The notes under the pieces: model-generated | What the model saw: only the letters and a program-made list of their open reading frames with translations | Told to the model about the DNA's origin: nothing | Databases searched by the model: none | In this document: in pieces, positions 49,721-59,925 of the stretch | Position numbering within the stretch: position 1 is the stretch's first letter | Layout: every line of letters begins with the position of its first letter | Position numbers and translations under genes: made by a program | NCBI RefSeq assembly: GCF_027594785.1 | Contig: NZ_CP075584.1 | Span: 2,914,001-2,978,000 of the forward strand | DNA length: 64,000 bases | Reading direction: 5' to 3' | DNA from: Cryobacterium breve | Lineage (GTDB): Bacteria > Actinomycetota > Actinomycetes > Actinomycetales > Microbacteriaceae

Positions 49721-49831
49721 GCCGCTGACCGGCGAACGTGAGGGCTTCTGGCACGATAGCCTGACCTCACAGACAACCGCGACCGGGCACCACCCCGTCC
49801 GGACGGTGCATTACTCGAGAGCTCGGATCCA

Positions 49832-52138
49832 ATGGAATTGCTGGTGGGGGAGGATCGCAGGCGAGGTGCGGCCACGCCACGGCGGGATGCCTGGCTCGTC
49901 TGGGCGCTGATCGCCCTCGTAGCTGCGTCCTCGGTCCAGACCCTCGTCGCGGCCGTCGCAGGCGTTCGGACGCCGATCGGCGACATCGTGGGAGCGCTCT
50001 CCTTCGCGGCGCCCATCGTGCTCTGCTGGCTTTCCGTCCATCGCGCCACCGCGCGCCGGACCGAGTTGATCCTCGCGGCCCTGGCCGTGAGCGCATACTC
50101 CCTCGCGGGCATCCTCTTCTCCCTGGTCTACCTGGTCTTCGCGGGCGCGGCCTCCGACCCGCTGGCGATCCTCGCGACCGGGCTGTTCTTCTCGTTCTAC
50201 CCGCTGATGATCACGGCCCTCGCGGTTCTCGTCCACCGGCAGAGAGGGCGGCTGTCCTGGGGTATGTCTCTGGACAGTACCGTCGGCGCGCTCGGCGCGG
50301 CCCCCCTTCTCGTCGTCGTCCTCGGACCGAGCATCGACCGGGCATTCGGACGGCCGTTCTCGCTCGACTCGTTCGTCGCCGCCGTGAATCCACTCCTGGA
50401 CATCATCGTGATCGCCGCGCTTGCCGGTGTCGCCGCCTCGCGGTCGATCAGTGCCGGACGCAGCTGGCTCATGCTGATCGCCGGGTTGCTGCTCTTCGCC
50501 GCCGCCGACATCGGCTTCGCCCTCACGGGGATGACGATCGAGGGCAGCTACCGGACGGCGTCGCCGTTCGACCTCGGCTGGATCGCAGGCCTCGCGTTCA
50601 TAGCCCTGTGGGCGTACCGCGCGGCGAGGCCCGGATCCACGTCGCCGACCGTCCGCAACGCGGCCGTCGTGCGCTGGGCGCTCTCCCTCCCCGTTCTGGC
50701 GACAACCGCGGGGCTCGTCGTCCTCGTGATCGCGAGTGAGGTCGAGGTGTCCCCGCTCGCCATCTCCCTCGCGGCCGTGGCCGTCGTCCTTGCCGCCGCC
50801 CGGACGACGCTGGCATTCCGCGAATTACGGCGGATGGGCGACCTGCGCAGGCAGGCCAGAACCGACGACCTCACCGGTCTCCCCAACCGGCGCGCCCTCT
50901 ACGCCGAGGTGCCGTTGAGCCTCGCAGCCGGGACCGACCGGGCCCTGCTTCTGCTCGACCTCGACCGCTTCAAGGAGGTCAACGACAGCCTCGGGCACGA
51001 CGTCGGGGACGAACTGCTGGTGCAGGTCGGGACTCGCCTCACGAACCATGTCCGTGGGACCGACCTCGTCGCCCGGCTCGGAGGCGACGAATTCGCGATC
51101 CTGCTCGCCGACGCGAGGGAGGCGGAGGCCGTGGTCGTGGCGGGGACGCTCAGGGAGGCCCTCGCCCGGCCGTACCTGCTCGAGGGAATCACCCTGCAGA
51201 CGACGGTCAGCATCGGAATCGCCCTCTATCCCGGCCAGGCCCTCGACGTGACCGGCCTGCTCCGCAAGGCCGACATGGCCATGTACAAGGCCAAGGCGAC
51301 CCGAAGCGGTCACCGGGTCTATGACACGAGCGACGACAGTCACGGCGCCGCCCGGCTTCGCACCCTCCAGGAGTTGCGCGTCGCCCTGGCCGAGCGGCAG
51401 CTTGTGGTCTACTACCAGCCCAAGGTCGACCTCGCGACCGGAGCCGTGCGCGGGGTCGAGTCGCTCGTGCGCTGGAACCACCCGGTGCGCGGACTCGTAC
51501 AGCCCGGTGACTTCCTGAGCATCGTCGAGGAGGCCGGGCTGATGAACGCGATGACCCAGCAGGTGCTCGACATGGCCCTCGACCAGGCCGCCGTCTGGCA
51601 CGCCAGGGGCGACGACCTGACCGTCGCCGTCAACCTGACGGCGAGCGCCCTCGTCGATGCGGAACTGCCGGAGCGGATCGCGGCGATGCTGTCCGATCGC
51701 GGCCTGCCGGCATCCGCCCTCATCCTTGAGATCACCGAGGAGTTCCTGCTCGAGGACCGCTCTCGTACCACCGCGATCCTGACCCGGCTGCGGGCGGGGG
51801 GAATCCGCATCGCCATCGATGATTTCGGGACGGGCTACAGTTCGCTCGCGTATCTGCGTGACCTGCCGATCGACGAACTCAAGCTCGACCGGTCGATCGT
51901 GTCCCCGATGAAGGACGACCCCCGCGCGGCCGCCCTCGTCGCTTCCACGATCGAACTGGCGCACAGCCTCGGGCTCACAATGGTGGCCGAGGGCGTCGAA
52001 GACGCCGAGGTCTACGCCGACCTGGCCAGGTACGGCTGCGATGAGGCGCAGGGCTTCCTCATGTCGCGGCCGATGCCGGCCGGGGAACTCGATAGCTGGC
52101 TCGCAGAACGTCGACTCGCGCTCACGGCGTCACCATGA
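49832..52138 (+). CDS. Membrane GGDEF-EAL cyclic-di-GMP protein 1
   Basis: A 768-residue protein. About eight or nine membrane helices occupy residues 20-320. GGDEF domain: DDLTGLPNRRALYAEVPLSL, LLLDLDRFKEVNDSLGHDVG and an intact RLGGDEFAI, with an inhibitory-site RGTD five residues upstream. EAL domain: QPKVDLATGAVRGVESLVRW (ESL variant of EAL), NLTASAL, EITEEFLLED, IDDFGTGYSSLAYLRDLPID and ELKLDRS, so the metal and substrate residues look complete. It probably makes or degrades c-di-GMP in response to a membrane signal. The stop overlaps the next start (ATGA). Confidence 0.9.
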   Translation: MELLVGEDRRRGAATPRRDAWLVWALIALVAASSVQTLVAAVAGVRTPIGDIVGALSFAAPIVLCWLSVHRATARRTELILAALAVSAYSLAGILFSLVYLVFAGAASDPLAILATGLFFSFYPLMITALAVLVHRQRGRLSWGMSLDSTVGALGAAPLLVVVLGPSIDRAFGRPFSLDSFVAAVNPLLDIIVIAALAGVAASRSISAGRSWLMLIAGLLLFAAADIGFALTGMTIEGSYRTASPFDLGWIAGLAFIALWAYRAARPGSTSPTVRNAAVVRWALSLPVLATTAGLVVLVIASEVEVSPLAISLAAVAVVLAAARTTLAFRELRRMGDLRRQARTDDLTGLPNRRALYAEVPLSLAAGTDRALLLLDLDRFKEVNDSLGHDVGDELLVQVGTRLTNHVRGTDLVARLGGDEFAILLADAREAEAVVVAGTLREALARPYLLEGITLQTTVSIGIALYPGQALDVTGLLRKADMAMYKAKATRSGHRVYDTSDDSHGAARLRTLQELRVALAERQLVVYYQPKVDLATGAVRGVESLVRWNHPVRGLVQPGDFLSIVEEAGLMNAMTQQVLDMALDQAAVWHARGDDLTVAVNLTASALVDAELPERIAAMLSDRGLPASALILEITEEFLLEDRSRTTAILTRLRAGGIRIAIDDFGTGYSSLAYLRDLPIDELKLDRSIVSPMKDDPRAAALVASTIELAHSLGLTMVAEGVEDAEVYADLARYGCDEAQGFLMSRPMPAGELDSWLAERRLALTASP

Positions 52139-54483
52139 CGGCCGTCGTGACGCCGTGCCGCCAGGGTGTCGATCGCTGGATGCTCTGGGCGCTCTGGCTC
52201 ATCGTCGCGGCGCACGTGGCGAGCCTCATGCTGCGGGCACCCGCGGACTATGTCTCCTCGCCGTTCATCCTGCTCGGGGTGCTCGCCGCAGCCGCGCCCT
52301 CGTCGTCTGCTGGGTGGCGGTCGCGCACACCCGGGCGAATCGACTCCAGGCCCGGCTCGCCGCCTCGGCCGTCACCGTGTTCGTGATCGGCAACGGCTTC
52401 TTCGCTGCCGCCGACCTCCCGGTGGGCGACTGGGTGCCGATGCTGGCCGGCCTCGCCCAGCTCTGTTACCTCGCCTTCTATCCGCTGATGCTCGCCGCAC
52501 TGTTCACCCTCGTGCGGCACCAGTTGCGGAGCCTCTCACTCGCCATCGCCCTGGACTGCGTCGTCGGAGGCCTCGGCGCAGCCGCGGTCGTCTCCGCCGT
52601 GCTCGGTCCCGTGCTCGCGGTGGGCGCCGCCCGGCCGCCGTCGATCTCCACCTTCGTGGGCATCGCGAGTCCCGTGCTCGATCTCGTGATCGTCGCAGCG
52701 GTCGTCGCGATCGCGGCGTCACCGATCCTGACGGCAGGCCAGAGCTGGATCCTGCTCGTGGGTGGGCTGCTCTCGTTCGCCGCGGGGGACATCCTCTTCG
52801 CCCTGGCCAAACTCGGCGGCACCTACGTGGTCGGTCACTGGCTCGATGCCGGTTGGTCGATCGGGCTCGCACTCGTCGCGTCGTGGCTGTGGGCCGCCGC
52901 GACCTCGAACCCGGGCGACGCCGGCACGGTCGACCCAGGCACGGACGCCGGGAGCATGGCAGAACGCGGCACCGGTGCGGCAGGGCGTCGGGGCGCAACG
53001 GCGGGCGGCTCCGGTGTGCTCGCGGTTCCCGTTTTCGCGACAATCGCCGGACTCGCCGTCCTGCTGGTGTCCAGCAGGCACGGAGAGTCGCAGGTGACGG
53101 TGGCGCTCGCCGCGGCCACCCTCGTCGTGTCGTCCGCCCGTACGGTCCTCGCGTTCCGGGAGCTCGGCCGGATGGGCGATCTCGCGAGGCTGGCCCGCAG
53201 CGATGACCTCACCGGGCTGCCGAACCGGCGGGCCCTCTACGCCGAGGTGCCCGCCTGGCTGGCCCTCGGCGGCCACAACGCCCTGCTCCTTCTGGACCTG
53301 GACCGGTTCAAAGAGGTCAACGACAGTCTCGGGCACGACGTCGGCGACGTGCTCCTCGTGCAGGTGGGCCTGCGGATCGGCGCCCAGCTCGGCGTGGACG
53401 ACCTCCTCGTGCGCCTCGGCGGCGACGAATTCGCGATCTTCCTCCGCGATTCCGGCCGGGAAGACGCCGAAGTGGTCGCGATCAAGGTGCAATCCGCCCT
53501 CGCGGCACCGCACACGCTCGAAGGCATCTCGCTGCAGACGAGCGCGAGCATCGGGATCGCCCTGAGCCCCGAGCACGGTTCGAGCCTCGGAATCCTGATG
53601 CGCAAGGCCGACATGGCGATGTACCGCGCCAAGGTGCGGCGAGGCGGGCATCGTGTCTACCACCCGATCGACGACAGTCATGGCGACACCCGGCTGCGCA
53701 CCCTCGAGGAACTGCGCACGGCGCTCGTGGCGAACCAACTGGTGTTGCACTATCAGCCGAAAGTCGACCTCTCCGGCGGGCAAGTGCGCGGGGTCGAGGC
53801 TCTCGTGCGCTGGAACCATCCCAAACGCGGCCTGCTCTACCCGAGCGACTTCCTCGAACTCGTCGAGGACGCCGGCCTGATGCAGACACTGACGGAGCGC
53901 GTCCTGGAACTCGCACTCGACCAGGCCGCGGTGTGGCACGTTCGCGGCGAGAGGCTTACGATCGCGGTCAACCTCGCGGCGAGTTCGCTTCTCGATTCCG
54001 GCCTGCCCGAACGGGTCGGCGCCATGCTCACCGCGCGTGACCTCCCGGCGACGGCGCTCATGTTCGAGATCACCGAGGCGTTCCTGCTCGACGACCGGGG
54101 CCGCGCGAGCGACATCCTCGGGAGACTGCGCTCCCGCGGCATCCGCATCGCCGTCGACGACTTCGGCGTCGGGTACAGCTCGCTCGCCTACCTCCGCGAA
54201 CTCCCGATCGACGAGCTCAAGCTCGACCGCTCCTTCGTGGCCCCGCTGAACGGCGACAAGCGCGCCGCCGCAGTGGTGTCGTCGAGCATCCACCTCGCCC
54301 ACAGCCTGGGCCTGCGGATGGTGGCCGAGGGGGTCGAGGACGCCGAGGCGTATGCGCAGGCTCGCCCGGTTCGGCTGCGACCAGGCCCAGGGGTACCACG
54401 TGTCTCCGCCGGTGCCCGCCGCCGTATTCGACGAGTGGCTGGCCGCGCGCCTCACAGCGGACGCAGGTACAGTACAGGCGTGA
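52135..54483 (+). CDS. Membrane GGDEF-EAL cyclic-di-GMP protein 2 (two frameshifts)
   Basis: A paralogue of the preceding protein, with the same order of multi-helix N-terminus, GGDEF (RLGGDEFAIFLRDSGRED) and EAL (GVEALVRWNHPKRG, NLAASSLLDSG, EITEAFLLDD, DDFGVGYSSLAYLRE). The inhibitory RxxD is replaced by GVDD, so feedback control may be lost. A base is missing near 52295 and one is extra at 54357-54363 (CAGGCTC), after which LARFGCDQAQGYHVSPPVPA ends the protein at TGA 54481-54483. Repaired length is about 782 residues. Confidence 0.87.
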
Positions 54484-56010
54484 ACGATCAGGACAGCACC
54501 GCGCCGCAAAGCCCCGGAGCTTCGGGCGCCGCCCCTCACCGTCCCGGACCACGCGGCCCCGGAGTTACCGGAATCGCCGCGTTCCTCGCCAGGCACCGCA
54601 CTGCGGCCTGGGTCACGGCCGCGGCTATCGCCTTCGCCCTGCTCGGCAGCGGCGCCGTCGTCGCCGGCGCGTCCACGCGCGCCTCCGCTCCCGTCCCCCT
54701 CCCGGTCACGGGCTCAGCGACGCCCACCCCGACCCCGACCCCGACGCCCACCCCCCACGCCGACCCCTGTGCGCCCCGTTCCCGGCACGGTCGTCCCCGC
54801 GAGCCACCTGCGCACGTGTTCCGTCGCCGCGCTGTCCACCGACTCCCGCCTCGGCAGCTTCCAGTCCCAGGTCGTGAACGCGGCGACGGGCGAGGTCCTC
54901 TTCGACCGGGGCGGCAGTACGCCCTCCCGCACCGCGAGCGTGCTCAAGGTGCTCACCTCCGCCGCGGCGCTGAGCGTGCTCGGCCCCGACTACCGGGCGA
55001 CGACGACGGTCGTGAAAGGCGCAGAGCCCGGCTCACTCGTGCTCGTCGGCGGCGGCGACCTGACCCTCTCCCGGCTGCCGAGCGGCGCCGAGTCGACCTA
55101 TACCGGCGCTGCACACCTCGACACGCTCGCCGCGCAGGCCGTCGCGGCGTGGCAGGCCGACCCCGCGACCGCGAACACGCCGATCACCTCCCTCGTGCTC
55201 GACTCGTCCCTGTTCGGCGACCCGGCGTGGGACCCCAGCTGGAACCGCAAGGAACTCTCCGACGGGTACATGCCCGAAATCACCGCCCTGCAGGTCGACG
55301 GCGACAGGGACAACCCGAAGCAGAGCACCTCCGCCCGCAGCAGCGACCCGATCGGTCGCGCCGGGTCCGCGTTCGCCGAGCTGCTGGGCGGCACTGTCAC
55401 GGTCACCCGTGGCACGGCGCCGGCCGGGGCGACCCAGCTCGCATCCGTCCAATCGCAGCCGGTGTCCACACTGATCAAGCAGGCCCTGATCGTCTCGGAC
55501 AACACCATCGCCGAGATGCTCGCCCGGCTCGTCGCCGTCAAGTCCGGCGCGGGCAACACCTTCTCGGCCCTGCAGAAGTCGACGGTCGCCGGGCTGCAGA
55601 CCTACGGCGTCGACACCACGGGCATCGTGATCGCCGACGGCTCCGGCCTGAGCGACAACAATGCCGTTCCGCCGTCGTACCTGACCCGGCTCTTCATCAA
55701 GATCAACGCCCGCGAGGGCAACCTCGGGGTCATCTTCGACGGCCTGCCCGTCGCCGGCGGCAAGACCGGCTCCCTCTCCTACAGCGACCGGTTCACGGGC
55801 AAGAACGCGGATGCCGACGGTTCCGTGTTCGCGAAGACCGGCTGGATCGACACCGGATACACCCTCTCCGGCATCATCCACGCCGCGGACGGGACCCCGC
55901 TCACCTTCGCCGTTTACGCGCTCGGTGATGTGGGTGATAATGCGAAGCAGGCGATCGACACCATCACGGCGGCGTTCTATCGCTGCGGAAACAACCTCTC
56001 CAACACGTAG
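54480..56010 (+). CDS. dacB: D-alanyl-D-alanine carboxypeptidase/endopeptidase, PBP4 (S13) family (one frameshift)
   Basis: Acts on peptidoglycan stem peptides outside the membrane. GTG 54480 overlaps the preceding stop. A single N-terminal anchor (AAWVTAAAIAFALLGSGAVV) is followed by a Thr-Pro repeat linker and the penicillin-binding domain: SVLK (SxxK) in TASVLKVLTSAAALSVLG, SDN in ALIVSDNTIAEMLARL, and KTG in VAGGKTGSLSYSDRF. The frame moves +1 in the C run 54751-54756 inside the linker. Repaired length is about 509 residues. Confidence 0.9.
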
Positions 56011-56046
56011 CGCCTCGCGCAGGCGCAGAATTCAGAACGGAGCACC

Positions 56047-56646
56047 GTGGCCAGGGCCTTGTTCATCATCGACGTGCAGAACGACTTCACGGAGGGCGGC
56101 GCCCTGGGGGTCGATGGCGGGGCGGCCGTGGCCGCAGGTATCAGCAGGCTGTTGGCGGAGCATCCGCTGCACTACGACTACGTCTTCGCCTCGCGCGACT
56201 GGCACACTGCGGCGGGAGACAACGGCGGCCACTTCGCCGCGGACGGAGCGGAGCCCGACTACATCGGCACCTGGCCCGCGCACTGCGTCGCGGACACCGC
56301 AGGCGCGGACTATCACCGGGACCTCGCGCTGCCCGCCGGGACCGTGCACATCCGCAAGGGACAGGGCGAACCGGGGTACTCGATCTTCGCCGGCGTCGAC
56401 GAGTCGGGCTCGAGAACGGCCGAGTTGCTGATCGAGCATGCGGTGACGGAAGTCGACATCGTCGGAATCGCGACCGATCACTGTGTGCGGGCCTCGGGTC
56501 TCGATGCGCTCGAGCACGGCCAGCGGGTGCGCGTGCTCACCGACCTCGTGGTCGGCGTCGACCCGGACGCGAGTGCTGCCGCTCTCGCCGCCCTCGCCTA
56601 TGCCGGTGCCACCCTGACCACCGCCGAGGACCTCGCGACCGCCTAA
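56047..56646 (+). CDS. pncA: Nicotinamidase
   Basis: A 199-residue isochorismatase-fold hydrolase. The catalytic triad is visible: Asp in LFIIDVQNDFTEGGAL, Lys in VHIRKGQGEPGYS, Cys in GIATDHCVRASGLDAL, and the metal site in SRDWHTAAGDNGGHF. It converts nicotinamide to nicotinate for NAD salvage. GTG 56047 follows AACGGAG. It stands 36 bases after dacB. Confidence 0.93.
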   Translation: MARALFIIDVQNDFTEGGALGVDGGAAVAAGISRLLAEHPLHYDYVFASRDWHTAAGDNGGHFAADGAEPDYIGTWPAHCVADTAGADYHRDLALPAGTVHIRKGQGEPGYSIFAGVDESGSRTAELLIEHAVTEVDIVGIATDHCVRASGLDALEHGQRVRVLTDLVVGVDPDASAAALAALAYAGATLTTAEDLATA

Positions 56647-56647
56647 C

Positions 56648-56675
56648 GGATTTGTTACTGGGTGCATCCGGATGG
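56648..56675 (+). promoter_or_regulatory. Upstream block shared by the two DUF4397 genes (copy 1)
   Basis: GGATTTGTTACTGGGTGCAT followed by CCGGATGG, matching a block at 57588-57619 upstream of the paralogous gene. The GCATCCG part recalls the CATCC -35 element of actinobacterial SigK promoters. Downstream, an 8-bp hairpin (GGGAGGCA / TGCCTCCC, 56699-56718) sits in the leader just before the AGGAGG ribosome binding site. Confidence 0.45.
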
Positions 56676-56744
56676 GGGGTTCCTCCTGAAGAGGGGGTGG
56701 GAGGCAATGCTGCCTCCCGTCACCACGACAAGCAGGAGGTAACC

Positions 56745-57464
56745 ATGCGCAAGATTCTCGCCGTAGGCGCCGCAGCCGGTGTACTCGTCGCTCTCGCAGG
56801 ATTCGGGCCGGCATACGCCGGGGACGACGGCCACGGGCACGGCCACGGCCACGGCGACAACGGGCCCGCAGAACTGACCGTATTCCACGGCATCCCGGGG
56901 ATCACCGTCGACGTCTATGTCGATGGAGCCCTCACGCTCAACGACTTCACGCCGGGCTCGTTCTCGGACACGCTGTCGCTCGACCCCGGCACCTACTCGG
57001 TCGCGATCACCGCAGCCGACGCCGCAGACGCGAGCAACCCGGTGATCGGCCCGGTCGACCTCGCCCTCGAGAGCGGCGACAACTACACCGCCGTCGCCCA
57101 CCTCACCGAGTCAGGGGAGCCGACGGCGACCCTGTTCACGAACAACCCCGACTCGGTCGGCAAGGGCAATGGCCGGCTCACGGTGCGTCACGTTGCCGCT
57201 GCGCCGTCTGTCGACATCCTCGCTGACGGTGCCGCCGCCATCACCGACCTCACCAACCCCGACGAGGTCGAACTCACCCTCCCCACCGGCACGATCTCCG
57301 CGGCCGTCGCCGCGACAGGCACGACCGACCCGCTGCTCGGGCCGGCGGATGTCTCGATCACGAAGCGCACGAACACCATCGTGTACGCCTACGGCAGCCT
57401 CGCCGACGGCACGCTCGCGCTCGCCGTACAGACCGTCAAGCTCGAAAAGGGCCACCGGCACTGA
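56745..57464 (+). CDS. Secreted DUF4397 domain protein 1
   Basis: A 239-residue protein with Sec signal MRKILAVGAAAGVLVALAGF and cleavage near AYA-GDD. A His-Gly repeat (HGHGHGHGD) directly follows the cleavage site and could bind metal. The DUF4397 domain begins ELTVFHGIPGITVDVYVDGA and contains PGTYSVAITAADAADASNPV and TVRHVAAAPSVDILADGAAA. The tail ends KLEKGHRH without a membrane anchor, so it is probably released. A strong ribosome binding site (AGGAGGTAACC) suggests high expression. It is a paralogue of the protein at 57676. Confidence 0.87.
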   Translation: MRKILAVGAAAGVLVALAGFGPAYAGDDGHGHGHGHGDNGPAELTVFHGIPGITVDVYVDGALTLNDFTPGSFSDTLSLDPGTYSVAITAADAADASNPVIGPVDLALESGDNYTAVAHLTESGEPTATLFTNNPDSVGKGNGRLTVRHVAAAPSVDILADGAAAITDLTNPDEVELTLPTGTISAAVAATGTTDPLLGPADVSITKRTNTIVYAYGSLADGTLALAVQTVKLEKGHRH

Positions 57465-57514
57465 CCCGTCAGAACTAATCGTCGACACTGACACGTCAGC
57501 TACCGGCTCAAGCG

Positions 57515-57551
57515 GACCGGCCTGCGCAGACACCCACTGCGCGGGCCGGTC
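57515..57551 (+). terminator. Terminator after DUF4397 gene 1
   Basis: Stem GACCGGCCTGCGCAG (57515-57529) and CTGCGCGGGCCGGTC (57537-57551) with one G-T wobble and a 7-base loop, followed by TTCGTCC. It is in the 211-base gap 57465-57675. Confidence 0.7.
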
Positions 57552-57587
57552 TTCGTCCGTCCACGGCCGGTCGCTCACCGTCCTCGA

Positions 57588-57619
57588 GGATTTCTTTCTG
57601 GCCGTTGCATCCGAAATGG
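57588..57619 (+). promoter_or_regulatory. Upstream block shared by the two DUF4397 genes (copy 2)
   Basis: GGATTTCTTTCTGGCCGTTG followed by CATCCGAAATGG, about 57 bases before ATG 57676. Relative to copy 1 it has a few insertions between GGATTT and CATCCG, so which half is the core element is unclear. A further CCTGAA/AGG match follows in both copies. Confidence 0.45.
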
Positions 57620-57675
57620 CCCCTGAACAGGAAGTGGGGGTAAGAACCAGTTCACCCCCAACGCAGGAGGACACG

Positions 57676-58533
57676 ATGCACACACCACACAGCCCTGGTT
57701 TCACAGCTTCACTCACCGCTTCCCTCACGGCCGCTTCGATCGGAGTGCTTGTCATCTTCGGCGGTATCGCTCCCGCCAGCGCCGCAACGGGAGATGCCCA
57801 ACTGTCCGTGTTCCACGGCGTCCCCGGCCTCACCGTCGACGTGTACGTCAACAACAAGCTGACGATCGACAACTTCAAGCCCGGCGACATGGCCGGCCCC
57901 CTCGACCTCCCCGCCGGCACGTACACGGTCGCCATCACCGCCTCCGATGCCACGGACGCGAGCAAGCCCGCGATCGGGCCGGTCGACCTGAAGCTCGAGG
58001 CTGGCATGAACTACACCGCGGTCGCGCACCTCGGGGCGGACGCGAAGCCCACCGCCACCCTCTTCACCAACGACACGTCCACGATCGCGGCAGGTTCCGG
58101 CCGTCTCGTCGTGCGCCACGTGGCCGCGGCACCCGCCGTCGACGTCCTGGCAAACGGCGCGGTCGCGATCTCGAACCTGTCCAACCCGAAGGAGTCGGTA
58201 CTCGTGATTCCCGCGGGAACGATCTCGGCCGTCGTCGCCGCCACCGGCACCACGGCACCCGTGATCGGCCCGGCCGATGTGAAGGTGGCCGAGGGTGTCG
58301 ACACGATCGTCTACGCCTGGGGCAGCCTCGCCGACAAGAACCTCGCGGTCGCCGTGCAGACCGTCTCGGGCATGAACTCCGACCCCAACGGCATCCCCGC
58401 CGGTGAGGCCGGACTCGTCGCGACCAACCGGCCTGCAGACCAGACCCCGCTCTGGGTCGGCGGCATCGGCGTGCTCGTGCTGCTCGGCCTCGGGTCGGCC
58501 ACCTTCCTCGGACTCCGCCGAGCGCGCCGCTAA
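57676..58533 (+). CDS. Surface-anchored DUF4397 domain protein 2
   Basis: A 285-residue protein. Sec signal at the N-terminus (IGVLVIFGGIAPASAATGD), then a DUF4397 domain closely similar to protein 1 (LSVFHGVPGLTVDVYVNNKL, VRHVAAAPAVDVLANGAVAI). Unlike protein 1 it ends with a membrane segment and basic tail (WVGGIGVLVLLGLGSATFLG then LRRARR), the layout of sortase substrates, but no LPXTG is present before it. A sortase gene follows 28 bases downstream in the same operon. ATG 57676 follows CAGGAGGAC. Confidence 0.87.
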   Translation: MHTPHSPGFTASLTASLTAASIGVLVIFGGIAPASAATGDAQLSVFHGVPGLTVDVYVNNKLTIDNFKPGDMAGPLDLPAGTYTVAITASDATDASKPAIGPVDLKLEAGMNYTAVAHLGADAKPTATLFTNDTSTIAAGSGRLVVRHVAAAPAVDVLANGAVAISNLSNPKESVLVIPAGTISAVVAATGTTAPVIGPADVKVAEGVDTIVYAWGSLADKNLAVAVQTVSGMNSDPNGIPAGEAGLVATNRPADQTPLWVGGIGVLVLLGLGSATFLGLRRARR

Positions 58534-58561
58534 GCGCGCGAGCCAGGACTGAGGAACAACG

Positions 58562-59240
58562 ATGAGGGCCACGGCGGGCAAGATCGGGATGCTCACCGTG
58601 GCCCTTGTCCTGCTCTGCGTTGTCGCGGTGGCACTGATGTTGAGCGGATGCGTGAGCGCGCCCGACGCGTCACCCCTCGCGGCCGCGTCGACGCAGCCCC
58701 CCGCGACGTCACCGTCCACGCCGTCGGCGGTGCCGCTCCTCACCGGGGCGAGCGCCGACATCCGCTCGGTGCAGGCCGCGGAGCCGGAGCCTGGTCGCGC
58801 CGGTGCGGATCAGGATCGAGGCGCTCGGGATCGATATGGGGATCGAAGCCGTCGGGCTCGGGGACAGCGGCGGCATGGGGCTGCCGAAGAACCCGGCCAT
58901 TGCCGCCTGGTACAAGTTCGGGCCGGCGCCCGCGAGTGCGGCGGGCGCGACGGTGATCGCGGCGCACGTCGACTCGCTCGAGTACGACATCGGCCCGTTC
59001 TCCCGGCTCGCCAGCGCGCCGGCGGGAACCGAGATCGTGCTCTCCCTGGCCGACGGCTCCGAGCGGCGCTACAGCGTCGCATCCGTCACTCTCACGCTCA
59101 AGCCCGACGTGCCCTGGCCGACGATCTTCGACCGGACCGGGCCTGCCCGGCTCACCCTCGTCACGTGCGGCGGTGAATTCGACTACACCGCGAGGCGGTA
59201 TCTCTCGAACGTGATCGTTTCGGCGACGCCGGTTCCCTGA
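58562..59240 (+). CDS. Class F sortase (one frameshift)
   Basis: A 225-residue protein after repair. An N-terminal hydrophobic segment ends in LMLSGC (possible lipobox). The sortase beta-barrel has [20 protein letters not shown], the catalytic His in [13 protein letters not shown], Cys in [13 protein letters not shown] and Arg in [10 protein letters not shown], the class F pattern found in actinobacteria. The frame moves +1 at 58787-58793 (GAGCCTG for GAGCTG). The likely substrate is the adjacent DUF4397 protein, although no LPXTG is seen. Confidence 0.87.
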
Positions 59241-59304
59241 TGCCCAGGTCTGGCTATGCTGTCGCCGACGGAGCTCCGCCATCCGCACCCGACAGGGGCT
59301 GCGG

Positions 59305-59925
59305 ATGACCGGGCGCCGCACGACCACCAGCACCGACCTGTCAGCCGGGAGGCGACGCACACCCGTGACCGTACCCATCGATGACGTCGACCACCTGCGC
59401 CTCGTCGCCGCGTTCCGCGCCGGGGACGAGCGCGCCCTCGCCGAGGCCTATGCGCGCTGGTCATCGCTCGTCTACACGATCGCTGTGCGCTCGCTCGGAG
59501 ATCCCGGCGAGGCAGAGGACGTGACGCAGACGGTGTTCATCGCCGCCTGGCGTGGCAGGGACAACTACGATCCCGCCCGGGCTCGGCTGCCCGCCTGGAT
59601 CGTGGGCATCACCCGCCACACCGTCGCCGACACTCACGAGGCCCGTTCCCGGCGGCGCCGGATCGAGCAGGCCGTCGCGGGCGAACTGCGCACGACGTCC
59701 GTCGACGACTCGGTCGACGTCGCCGACAGGGTGATGTTCGCGGAGGAGTTGCAGCGGCTCGCGCCGGTTCCGCAGCGTGTCATGCAACTTGCCTTCTATG
59801 CTGACCTCACCCACGCGCAGATCGCCTCGATGCTCGATTTGCCGCTGGGAACAGTCAAGAGCCATATCCGCCGAAGTCTCGGCCGGTTGCGAGCCCGATT
59901 GGAGGCCGATGATGACGCATATTGA
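59305..59925 (+). CDS. sigK: ECF sigma factor, SigK-like
   Basis: A 206-residue sigma-70 family protein: region 2 ([40 protein letters not shown]) and region 4 ([40 protein letters not shown]). It overlaps the anti-sigma gene by 14 bases, the usual SigK-RskA arrangement. The start could be ATG 59305 or a later GTG, since the first 25 residues are not conserved-looking. Its targets may include the DUF4397/sortase operon just upstream. Confidence 0.85.
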   Translation: MTGRRTTTSTDLSAGRRRTPVTVPIDDVDHLRLVAAFRAGDERALAEAYARWSSLVYTIAVRSLGDPGEAEDVTQTVFIAAWRGRDNYDPARARLPAWIVGITRHTVADTHEARSRRRRIEQAVAGELRTTSVDDSVDVADRVMFAEELQRLAPVPQRVMQLAFYADLTHAQIASMLDLPLGTVKSHIRRSLGRLRARLEADDDAY

